Below the pieces are notes generated by a model. It was not told the origin of the DNA. It worked only from the letters and a program-made list of their open reading frames with translations, and ran no database searches. A stretch of 6,058 nucleotides of DNA, from assembly GCA_022866015.1 (NCBI GenBank), contig JALHTX010000225.1, positions 1 through 6,058 on the forward strand. Reading direction: 5' to 3'. A program made the translations under genes and the position numbers. Positions 1 to 6,058 of the stretch are shown piece after piece. How positions within the stretch are numbered: position 1 is the first letter of the stretch; each line of letters begins with the position of its first letter. The DNA is from Thermoplasmatota archaeon. GTDB taxonomy: Archaea; Thermoplasmatota; E2; DHVEG-1.

Positions 1-2991
1 ACCCTGGTTTGTAAAAAACATGATATAATCATGAGTGCTTGTTACAAATGAGTCAACTACTATGTCTTCTTCTTTGGTTTTCATACCGATTAGTCCTTTA
101 CCACCACGATGCTGAGCCCTGTATGTTTCGCATGGTATACGTTTTATGTAACCTGTTTCTGTAATTGTAATTACTACATCTTGAACAGGGATAAGATCCT
201 CAATTTCAATATCTATTTCGCCTTCGACAATTTCAGTACGTCTTTTGTCACCAAATTTTTCTTTAATATCCGCTAATTCTTTTTTAATTTCATCAAGAAT
301 AAGTTGTTTGTCACTTAGAAGCCATTCCAGATGTTTTATCAGCTCCTTAGTCTCATTATAATCCATTTCCACTGCCTCTATCTCCATACCAGTTAATTTT
401 TGAAGACGCATATCAAGAATTGCTTTAACCTGTATCTCAGAGAAATTAAAACGTTTCATAAGGCGTGTTTTTGCTTCATCAACAGTTTTACTTGCCCTAA
501 TAATCTTTATTACTTCATCAATGTTTTTAAGAGCAATCATGAATCCTTCAAGGATATGCATTTTTTCATTTGCTTTTTTAAGATCATAGGTTGTACGACG
601 AGTTATTATAAGAATGCGATACTCGATAAAATGCTGAATCATCTCTTTAAGTGTTAGAATTTTTGGTTCACCATTAACTATTGCAAGGTTAAGCACTCCA
701 AAAGTATTCTGCATTTCAGTATGTTGGAAAAGCTGAGATAAAACAACATCTTCTATTGCATCACGTTTAAGCTCAATTACAACGCGCATGCCTTCTCTAT
801 CGCTTTCATCACGCAGATCACTAATACCCTCGATTTTTTTATCTTTAACTAGATCAGCGATAGTTATCAAAAGATTGGATTTGTTAACCATGTAAGGTAG
901 TTCTGTTATAATAATGCGTTTCTTTTCTTCTCCCTCGATATGTGTTTTAGCTCTTACCCGAATAAGTCCTTTTCCCTCAGAATAAGCTTGTAAAATACCT
1001 CCTTTACCATAGATAATTCCAGCCGTTGGGAAATCAGGACCCTTAATAATATCCATTAATTCAACAGTGCTAACATCAGGGTTATCAATCGTTCTTATAA
1101 TACCATTGATAACCTCTGCGATATTATGCGGTGGCATATTTGTAGCCATGCCAACTGCGATACCGGAAGATCCGTTCACCAGAAGATTCGGTAAAATAGC
1201 TGGAAGAACTTCGGGTTCTTTTAAAGTACCATCAAAATTATCACGCCATTCAACTGTCTCTTTTTCGATATCCTGCAGCATCAGTTTGGTGATCTTGGCC
1301 ATTTTTGTTTCTGTATTATGGTTGATAAAACCATTTGCAATATACGAGTGGCACAGGCTGTCAACGCGAAGAGAATACACTGTTTTTTCCTCAGAGGTTG
1401 GTGCAATTTCGTATATTCGATTAAAGAAATATTCATAATGAAGAATTTCATCGATGAGTTTTCTGTCTACTGCATCAAGTTTTTTCATCAGAAGACTGTA
1501 GTTTTTACGCAGGTTGTTATAACGATCATAATTATATCGATGGAACAATGGATCTTTATATTTGGTACGTAAATAATTTGTGAGAAAAGGGATAAAATCG
1601 TTTTTACTCATGCGTGTAGTATTCAAACTTTGAATCCGTGCTAAACGTTTTTGTTTTTTTGAACAGGAAAAACCAATATTCTCCTGGAATTTTTTTATAT
1701 TGTTGACATCGGAGATGATCAGTTTGTAGCATAGGTTTCGTTTATCTTTATAGGGTAGAGTTGTTATTATCCCAAAATTAAGCAATAACGTCTTAAGTTG
1801 ATGGATGAGTTTTTTACTATTTGATAGATAGGTTAATTCAATGGATTTTCCATCATGTCGTTTATCCACTTTATAAGATACTGAGCCGTCACCTTCAAAT
1901 AACCCCCTCAAGAAACTAACGATACATCCACGGGTTGATTGCAGAACAGTGAATGGTATTTCCTTTTTTTCAGATGTTGTTTGTGTTAGTCCAATATTTT
2001 TCAAAAATTCGACAACATGCGTATAATAAATACTTAATTCAATGCAGTGGTACTTCGGTAACTTACGTTCATATAATTTGATTCCAGGGAACTGATGAAG
2101 AATTGCTTTTTTCACTTTTTTGTAATACTCTGTACTGAGGTTATTGAACAGTATTTGCTTCTGGTGAAAACTTCCTTCAGATACCAGAGCGCCTAGGAGA
2201 AACGCAAGTTCCTTATTCATCGTTTTTGGTAATTGAAAGATCTTTGTTCTTTTACTGACCAAAAGATGATATTGCCTTAATGAAATATTTTTCTTAGGGA
2301 AACATTGAGATGATCTGCTTAACACGACATAGTCATTTTTCGTAATCTCAGAAAGCATCTTCCATTTAAGGTGTGGGATACCATGGTCGTTTACCCAGGT
2401 AATCACCGGATGATTATACGATCCTTCCAATTCATATCCTTGTTGAGTACGCAGGTATATTGTAGGATGTTTTCCAGAGTTGAAAAATTTCGATGCATGA
2501 GTTTTTTGATTCTGATAATTGACAATCTGCAAATTAATATCGGTCTCTTCACCGCAAGCTACATCTTTTATATCCATGATCCCCTGGTCGGTCAGCACCA
2601 TCGTATCCCCTGTGACACAATATCGCATCGCAGCAGCGGAATCCCCATCGACTGAACCAAAATTTCCTTGCCCTGCAATTAAGGGATATCGCAGTGAGAA
2701 ATCCTGTGCCATTCTCACCAAAGAATCGTACACTGCTTGGTCTCCATGAGGGTGGTATTTTCCCAAAACTTCTCCGACCACTCGAGCAGATTTCTTATAC
2801 GATTTTTCATACCCCATCCCCATCTCATTCATCGCGTACAAGATCCGCCGATGTACTGGTTTTAACCCATCCCGAATGTCAGGAAGAGCCCGGCTCATAA
2901 TCACACTCATCGAATAATCAATAAATGCTCGCTTCATTTCAGATTCTATTGGTCGAATATATTCTTTTTTTGGTTGTTCTTTATCTGTCAT
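1..2991 (-). CDS. gyrA: DNA gyrase subunit A, 3'-partial, interrupted by an in-frame intein
   Basis: GyrA cuts and rejoins the gate DNA through a covalent tyrosine link and wraps DNA with its C-terminal beta-pinwheel. The window holds 997 codons without a stop: 124 of N-extein, 435 of intein and 438 of C-extein. The start MTDKEQPKKEY is the first ATG after an in-frame TGA, with GGTGA upstream. Landmarks are IDYSMSVI, RALPDIRDGLKPVHRR, GKYHPHGD, GQGNFGSVDGDSAAAMRY with catalytic Tyr124, then TETKMAKI after the intein, NGSSGIAVGMATNMPPHN, LRDESDREGMR, ILDMRLQKLTG in the coiled-coil region, EKFGDKRRTEI, and the first pinwheel blade with a GyrA box. The remaining blades lie beyond base 1. Extein order and spacing follow E. 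coli GyrA, minus an insert E. coli has before LDLRLQKLTG. Arg and Gly codon choice differs between the two exteins. Confidence 0.97.
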   Translation of the reverse strand, partial: MTDKEQPKKEYIRPIESEMKRAFIDYSMSVIMSRALPDIRDGLKPVHRRILYAMNEMGMGYEKSYKKSARVVGEVLGKYHPHGDQAVYDSLVRMAQDFSLRYPLIAGQGNFGSVDGDSAAAMRYCVTGDTMVLTDQGIMDIKDVACGEETDINLQIVNYQNQKTHASKFFNSGKHPTIYLRTQQGYELEGSYNHPVITWVNDHGIPHLKWKMLSEITKNDYVVLSRSSQCFPKKNISLRQYHLLVSKRTKIFQLPKTMNKELAFLLGALVSEGSFHQKQILFNNLSTEYYKKVKKAILHQFPGIKLYERKLPKYHCIELSIYYTHVVEFLKNIGLTQTTSEKKEIPFTVLQSTRGCIVSFLRGLFEGDGSVSYKVDKRHDGKSIELTYLSNSKKLIHQLKTLLLNFGIITTLPYKDKRNLCYKLIISDVNNIKKFQENIGFSCSKKQKRLARIQSLNTTRMSKNDFIPFLTNYLRTKYKDPLFHRYNYDRYNNLRKNYSLLMKKLDAVDRKLIDEILHYEYFFNRIYEIAPTSEEKTVYSLRVDSLCHSYIANGFINHNTETKMAKITKLMLQDIEKETVEWRDNFDGTLKEPEVLPAILPNLLVNGSSGIAVGMATNMPPHNIAEVINGIIRTIDNPDVSTVELMDIIKGPDFPTAGIIYGKGGILQAYSEGKGLIRVRAKTHIEGEEKKRIIITELPYMVNKSNLLITIADLVKDKKIEGISDLRDESDREGMRVVIELKRDAIEDVVLSQLFQHTEMQNTFGVLNLAIVNGEPKILTLKEMIQHFIEYRILIITRRTTYDLKKANEKMHILEGFMIALKNIDEVIKIIRASKTVDEAKTRLMKRFNFSEIQVKAILDMRLQKLTGMEIEAVEMDYNETKELIKHLEWLLSDKQLILDEIKKELADIKEKFGDKRRTEIVEGEIDIEIEDLIPVQDVVITITETGYIKRIPCETYRAQHRGGKGLIGMKTKEEDIVVDSFVTSTHDYIMFFTNQG
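94..114 (-). other. GyrA box QHRGGKG in the first pinwheel blade
   Basis: The heptad QHRGGKG matches the GyrA box consensus Q-(R/K)-R-G-G-(R/K)-G except for His at the second position. It is preceded by GYIKRIPCETYRA and followed by LIGMKTKEED, the normal blade context. The box is needed for DNA wrapping and negative supercoiling and is degenerate or absent in topoisomerase IV ParC, so it supports the gyrase call. The effect of the His is unknown. Confidence 0.85.
1315..2619 (-). mobile_element. GyrA intein with LAGLIDADG homing endonuclease (435 aa)
   Basis: This intein sits directly after the catalytic tyrosine (MRY) and before TETKMAKI, the same site used by mycobacterial GyrA inteins (recalled from memory). 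Its ends also resemble the Mycobacterium xenopi mini-intein: CVTGDT at the start, NSGKHP at 47-52, LKWKMLSEI with NDYVVLSRS at 84-103, and VYSLRVDS...HSYIANGFINHN at the end. Splicing residues are Cys1, His70 in block B, His434-Asn435 and +1 Thr. Block B reads SYNH, with Ser in place of the usual Thr. Residues about 110-400 are the endonuclease, with two LAGLIDADG motifs. The reading frame is intact, so both splicing and homing may be active. Confidence 0.95.
1420..2292 (-). other. LAGLIDADG endonuclease domain of the GyrA intein
   Basis: Two LAGLIDADG helices are visible: FLLGALVSEGS at intein residues 140-150 (bases 2170..2202) and FLRGLFEGDGSV at 236-247 (bases 1879..1914). The likely metal-binding acids are Glu148 and Asp244. 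Spacing of about 95 residues is usual for a single-chain, two-motif enzyme. The domain would cut intein-less gyrA at the tyrosine codon region and promote copying of the intein by repair. Domain limits are approximate. Confidence 0.85.
2620..2739 (-). other. GyrA quinolone-determining region and catalytic Tyr124
   Basis: The segment runs from residue 85 to the active-site tyrosine (codon 2620..2622), in the context SAAAMRY; Arg123 precedes it as in all type IIA enzymes. The helix reads PHGDQAVYD: the site equal to E. coli Ser83 is Gln85 (2737..2739), while the site equal to Asp87 is retained as Asp89 (2725..2727). The intein begins at the very next codon after the tyrosine. Confidence 0.9.
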
Positions 2992-2997
2992 AAAATG

Positions 2998-3002
2998 TCA
3001 CC
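2998..3002 (-). promoter_or_regulatory. Ribosome binding site of gyrA (GGTGA)
   Basis: GGTGA lies 6 bases before the gyrA ATG and directly after the gyrB TAG. It pairs with UCACC near the 3' end of 16S rRNA. Its TGA is in frame with gyrA, so no longer gyrA start is possible; this fixes the start at 2991. The 11-base spacer leaves no room for a separate promoter, so co-transcription and translational coupling of the two subunits are likely. Confidence 0.65.
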
Positions 3003-6000
3003 CTAAATATCTAAATTAGTTACCTCTTTTGCATGAATTTCTATAAACTCACGACGTGGCTCTACTTTTTCACCCATAAGAATAGTAAATAGTTCATCTG
3101 CTTCTACTGCATCATCAACTCTTACCTGAAGAGTCATCCTATTTTCAGGATCCATGGTGGTTTCCCATAGCTGACTTGGATTCATCTCTCCAAGACCCTT
3201 GTAGCGTTGTATACCAATTCCCGTGTCACCCATCTCTTTTACTTTTTCTATTCTTTCCCGTTCAGAATATGCGTAGTTTATTTGTTTTCCTTTAGAAATT
3301 TTATAAAGTGGCGGTTGAGCAATATACAAATAGCCTTTTTCAATAAGCAGTCGCATATATCTAAAGAAAAATGTTAGGAGCAGGGTTCTGATGTGTTCAC
3401 CGTCTACATCTGCATCAGTCATAATAATAATTTTATGATAACGAGCTTTTTCGATATCAAACTCTTCACCAATACCAGTACCTATCGCAGTAATTAACGC
3501 AAGAATCTCATTGTTTTTCAACATTTTATCCATGCGCGCTTTCTCAACGTTAAGGATTTTACCACGGAGTGGCAGTATTGCTTGAAACTCTCGGTTTCGA
3601 CCTTGTTTTGCACTGTTATGCACAAAAACGCCGCTTGCTAAAGCAAAATTATGAGTGTTAGGTACTTCTATATCATAAACATCTATTTTTTCATCAATTT
3701 TTATAATATCTATAATTTTGTGATTATAATTAGCTACTGCCACTCTAGCTGATTTGTCATTTCCTTCAAAGAATCTATTGATAAACGTGTCAAATCTAAG
3801 CAATGTTTTATCATTAGATTCTTTTCTTAGTTTGTTGTATTCGTCTAGATCTATTTCTCTGTTTTTCTCAAAAATTCCATGTAATGCTTTTATTGTTTTT
3901 TTATAGTAAGTCTCGTTATATGTTTTCATTCTTTTTACTCTAAAAGTTGGAGTCCATTGCTCTTTTGTTTTTTGACTTCGCCAGTCAAGAAGTTCTGGAT
4001 TTTGCCATTGCTTTTTAGATATTTCTGATAGATGAGTTCGTTGTTCAGGATGTTTTTCAAAAAATTCTTTTACTCTTTTTGATTGTTGTTCTATATTGCT
4101 TTTGCCATTCCAATATTTTTTTTGCTCCTCGTTTAGACGTTTCAATACTTCATTTTGATATTTTTTGTTACTATAATAAAACTCCAAAAACTTATTTTTC
4201 ATATACTCTTTATATTCTGGATTTTCCCATTGGGCTTTTGCTTGTTCACTAAGGATTTTTCTTGTCTTTGGATATCTCATCCTTATACTCATTTTTTCTC
4301 TGAATTCTTTTGTCTGTCTTATTCTTCTACATTTCTCTTTGACTTGTTCAGTATGGATCGTCTTATGTGCAAAGTCTACGTGAAACTTCATATGTTTTTG
4401 TTTTTCCATCCTTATTAGATTAGTAGGATTATTATTTAACTTATTAAAATCAACATGGTGTCTATCAGCTCCACCCTCAATAGAATAAATGTTATTTTCA
4501 ATATTCCAATTATCAGATAATATATGTGTAAAAATCCACCTATGCTCTTTGTTGTCATATACTAATTCATAATCATTAATAGTAGTTCTTTTGCCCAATC
4601 TTGAAAGTTGTTTTCTTAGAGGCATAAGTGAATCTTTACGTGTTAGATATTTCGCTTTTTTATATGTATTATCTCGCATCATAAAAGGGTGATCTGGTGT
4701 ACATACAATTTCTTCTTTGTTGTCTAAAACAACTTTGATTACATCTGCATTTCTTTTGGTAATTCTTGGATTTTTTATTTCTTCTACGCCAATTCTGTCA
4801 TCGTTTTTTATCGTATAACAGAAATTTCTTTTTCCTTGTTCATATTCAGTAACAAGTTGTTTAAATGTTATATTTCTTCCATCAACAAGAGCAATTTTTG
4901 TATCTCCTGAAAAACAACCACCGGCACTGTCTCCCTCAACAATATAAATTTCTGTTTTACTAGGATCTCTTGAGGAGCAATCTGCAAGTTTTCCAGGAAG
5001 CGCAGAGGATTCAAGTAGTCCTTTTCGTCGTGTCAGCTCACGTGCTTTTCTTGCAGCTTCTCTGGCACGACTTGCGTTAACTGATTTTTCAAGAATGATT
5101 TTTGCAACAAGTGGGTTTTCCTCAAAAAACTCGGAGAGTTTTTCATTTGTAAGGCTTTCTACTGCACCTCTAACTTCTGAGTTACCAAGTTTTGTTTTTG
5201 TTTGTCCTTCAAATTGTGGATGGCGAACTTTGCAGGAAATAATAGTAGTAATTCCCTCACGGCAGTCTTCACCGCTTAGACTAAAATCTTCACTAGAAAA
5301 CATTTTGTTCTTTTTACCATAATCATTTAGAACACGGGTTAGTGCTGCTTTGAAACCTGACAGGTGTGTTCCACCTTCATGTGTATTAATATTGTTGGCA
5401 AAAGTGAAAATATTTTCAGTATATCCATCCGTGTATTGTATTCCTATTTCTACTTCAAAATCTTCCTTTTCAGCATAAAGATAAATTGGATTTGGGTGGA
5501 GCATGTTTTTATTACGATTAATATGTAAAACAAACTCTCTAATCCCGCCATCAAAGCGAAAAGTTTCATTTTTATCAGTGCGTTCATCAAAAAGTTTTAT
5601 CTCAAGGCCAGCGTTTAAAAAAGCAAGTTCTTTTAATCTATTTGCAACTGTTTCATAATTAATATCAGTTGTTTCAAAGATTTTGGGATCTGGTAAAAAC
5701 TTAATTGTTGTACCATTTTTTGATGATTCTCCAACTTCTTTTACAGGTGAAACAGGATTGCCATGATCATATTTTTGAAAATATTCTTTGCCGTTACGAC
5801 GTACCCGTGCTTCAAGCCATTCTGAAAGTCCGTTTACACAAGATACGCCTACACCATGCAGTCCACCAGATACTTTATAAGCCTTGTTATCAAACTTTCC
5901 GCCTGAATGAAGTGTTGTCAGTACTAGTTCTAAACCTGATTTTTTATATTTTGGGTGTTCTCTTACAGGTATTCCTCTGCCGTCATCGTCAACTGTAACA

Positions 6001-6058
6001 GAGCCATCTTTATTGAGTTCTACAATTATTTTTGTTGCATAGCCTGCAAGTGCTTCAT
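3003..6058 (-). CDS. gyrB: DNA gyrase subunit B, 5'-partial, interrupted by an in-frame intein
   Basis: GyrB is the ATPase and TOPRIM subunit of gyrase; with GyrA it introduces negative supercoils using ATP. The window holds 1017 codons, 583 of them extein, and the frame stays open to the window edge, so about 50 N-terminal residues, including the start of the GHKL N-box, lie outside. Visible in order are EALAGY, the DDDGRGIP Mg/ATP motif, the lid GGKFDNKAYKVSGGLHGVG, the QTKTKL transducer lysine, PGKLADC, the TOPRIM acidic motif EGDSAGG, the metal-binding DADVDG, and QRYKGLGEMNP near the C terminus. It ends ...VTNLDI then TAG. An ATG at 5504 lies inside the domain (GGIREFVLHINRNKNML) and is not the start. 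The protein lacks the long insert found in E. coli GyrB before QRYKGLG, as in Gram-positive and archaeal forms. gyrA follows 11 bases downstream. Confidence 0.97.
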   Translation of the reverse strand, partial: EALAGYATKIIVELNKDGSVTVDDDGRGIPVREHPKYKKSGLELVLTTLHSGGKFDNKAYKVSGGLHGVGVSCVNGLSEWLEARVRRNGKEYFQKYDHGNPVSPVKEVGESSKNGTTIKFLPDPKIFETTDINYETVANRLKELAFLNAGLEIKLFDERTDKNETFRFDGGIREFVLHINRNKNMLHPNPIYLYAEKEDFEVEIGIQYTDGYTENIFTFANNINTHEGGTHLSGFKAALTRVLNDYGKKNKMFSSEDFSLSGEDCREGITTIISCKVRHPQFEGQTKTKLGNSEVRGAVESLTNEKLSEFFEENPLVAKIILEKSVNASRAREAARKARELTRRKGLLESSALPGKLADCSSRDPSKTEIYIVEGDSAGGCFSGDTKIALVDGRNITFKQLVTEYEQGKRNFCYTIKNDDRIGVEEIKNPRITKRNADVIKVVLDNKEEIVCTPDHPFMMRDNTYKKAKYLTRKDSLMPLRKQLSRLGKRTTINDYELVYDNKEHRWIFTHILSDNWNIENNIYSIEGGADRHHVDFNKLNNNPTNLIRMEKQKHMKFHVDFAHKTIHTEQVKEKCRRIRQTKEFREKMSIRMRYPKTRKILSEQAKAQWENPEYKEYMKNKFLEFYYSNKKYQNEVLKRLNEEQKKYWNGKSNIEQQSKRVKEFFEKHPEQRTHLSEISKKQWQNPELLDWRSQKTKEQWTPTFRVKRMKTYNETYYKKTIKALHGIFEKNREIDLDEYNKLRKESNDKTLLRFDTFINRFFEGNDKSARVAVANYNHKIIDIIKIDEKIDVYDIEVPNTHNFALASGVFVHNSAKQGRNREFQAILPLRGKILNVEKARMDKMLKNNEILALITAIGTGIGEEFDIEKARYHKIIIMTDADVDGEHIRTLLLTFFFRYMRLLIEKGYLYIAQPPLYKISKGKQINYAYSERERIEKVKEMGDTGIGIQRYKGLGEMNPSQLWETTMDPENRMTLQVRVDDAVEADELFTILMGEKVEPRREFIEIHAKEVTNLDI
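3399..3416 (-). other. GyrB TOPRIM metal site DADVDG
   Basis: The codons encode D-A-D-V-D-G, preceded by IIIMT and followed by EHIRTLLL. The aspartates correspond to E. coli Asp498, Asp500 and Asp502, which hold the Mg ions used in DNA cleavage and religation. All are intact, so the C-extein looks functional. Confidence 0.93.
3897..4361 (-). repeat. Degenerate helical repeats in the GyrB intein endonuclease tail
   Basis: Residues about 186-340 of the GyrB intein are strongly basic and predicted by eye to be helical, with recurring units of about 20-35 residues. The clearest pair is KAQWENPEY (residues 227-235) and KKQWQNPEL (301-309), with weaker relatives QKKYWNGKS (265-273), KEQWTPTFR (318-326) and FFEKHPEQR (285-293). 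Such units are typical of DNA-binding modules joined to HNH homing endonucleases, where they would extend contact along the recognition site. The repeat is visible at protein level; the DNA copies have diverged. Confidence 0.6.
4380..4469 (-). other. HNH nuclease motif of the GyrB intein
   Basis: Intein residues 150-179 read A-D-R-H-H-V-D-F-N-K-L-N-N-N-P-T-N-L followed by basic residues and His175 and His179. The HH-x-D-x-N-x-x-N-N-x-P-x-N-L pattern is the classic HNH endonuclease core: His153/His154, the central Asn residues and a trailing His would form the metal site and general base. All expected residues are present, so a nicking or cutting activity at the empty gyrB site is plausible. 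No CxxC zinc pairs were seen around it. Activity is inferred, not shown. Confidence 0.85.
4917..4937 (-). other. GyrB TOPRIM acidic motif EGDSAGG, split by the intein
   Basis: These seven codons encode EGDSAGG, whose glutamate corresponds to E. coli GyrB Glu424, a TOPRIM metal ligand and general acid. The intein begins with the next codon. The two conserved halves of the motif, EGDSAGG and SAKQGRNR, are therefore joined only after splicing. Confidence 0.93.

Larger units (their letters stand above)
3615..4916 (-). mobile_element. GyrB intein with HNH homing endonuclease (434 aa)
   Basis: This is a self-splicing protein intron inserted after EGDSAGG, with the extein resuming as SAKQGRNR; removing it restores a continuous TOPRIM sequence. 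Splicing residues seen: Cys1 in CFSGDTKIAL (block A), TPDH at 73-76 (block B), VYDIEVPNTHNFALASG at 413-429 (block F), the terminal His433-Asn434 (block G), and Ser as the +1 extein residue. This is the full class 1 set, so splicing is expected to work. Residues 1 to about 110 and about 395 to 434 form the split Hint domain; between them sit an HNH motif (150-179) and a basic helical tail. From memory, the site matches that of the cyanobacterial Ssp GyrB intein. The segment is AT-rich (about 31% GC over a hand-counted 300 bases). Confidence 0.95.

Noticed and set aside
400..657. Plus-strand open frame of 85 codons
   Set aside because: It lies antisense inside the well-conserved GyrA C-extein and is rich in Phe, Cys and Asn with no recognisable domain; a shadow of gyrA.
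1067..1572. Two overlapping plus-strand open frames, one with hydrophobic stretches
   Set aside because: They run antisense across the GyrA C-extein and the end of its intein. The apparent membrane segments come from the complement of conserved coding sequence.
2371..2900. Three overlapping plus-strand open frames
   Set aside because: They are antisense to the GyrA N-extein and the 5' part of the intein, overlap each other and show no family features.
2992..3002. A promoter or terminator between gyrB and gyrA
   Set aside because: The spacer is 11 bases, holds only the ribosome binding site, and shows no hairpin or promoter elements.
4155..4418. Plus-strand open frame of 87 codons, very rich in Phe
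   Set aside because: The Phe richness is the complement of Lys and Glu codons in the basic tail of the GyrB intein; not a gene.
3615..4916. GyrB insertion read as a separate gene or a group I/II intron
   Set aside because: It is in frame at both ends, has protein splicing motifs at both borders, and shows no intron RNA features by eye.
5504..5506. ATG at 5504 as the start of a shorter gyrB
   Set aside because: The frame continues upstream through GGIREFVLHINRNKN and the GHKL motifs to the window edge, so this Met is internal.
5095..5998. Plus-strand open frames at 5095..5322 and 5705..5998
   Set aside because: Both are antisense to conserved GyrB ATPase and transducer sequence.

Overview
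The window is one transcription unit read entirely on the minus strand: the two subunit genes of DNA gyrase, gyrB then gyrA, 11 bases apart. gyrB enters from beyond base 6058, so roughly its first 50 codons are missing, and it stops at 3003. gyrA starts at 2991 and runs off the window at base 1 inside its C-terminal DNA-wrapping domain. Both reading frames are open throughout; no frameshift or internal stop was found when they were translated by hand.

Each gene is interrupted, in frame, by a large intein set in its catalytic motif. The GyrB intein (3615..4916, 434 residues) lies right after the TOPRIM motif EGDSAGG and carries an HNH-type homing endonuclease followed by a long basic helical region with repeated Q-W-x-N-P-E units. 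The GyrA intein (1315..2619, 435 residues) lies right after the catalytic tyrosine (MRY/T) and carries a LAGLIDADG endonuclease. Both have the class 1 splicing residues: Cys at position 1, a His-Asn end, and Ser or Thr as the next extein residue. Neither gyrase subunit should be catalytic until its intein is spliced out, so the holoenzyme depends on two separate protein-splicing reactions.

With the inteins removed, the genes are conventional gyrase. GyrB is the short type, without the large insert E. coli has in its C-terminal half, and GyrA has a GyrA box (QHRGGKG), which argues for gyrase rather than topoisomerase IV. The source is a low-GC prokaryote (hand counts about 31-44% by segment). 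The compact gyrB-gyrA pair, the general look of the exteins and the presence of two inteins would suit a gyrase-bearing archaeon, but this is a weak inference and a bacterium is not excluded.

Beyond the genes, the 11-base spacer holds a plausible ribosome binding site. No promoter, terminator, RNA gene, CRISPR array or insertion sequence was seen, and there is no non-coding stretch longer than that spacer. The most notable points are the double intein arrangement with two unrelated endonuclease classes, the repeat-rich tail of the HNH endonuclease, and a sharp change in Arg and Gly codon choice between the two exteins of gyrA.
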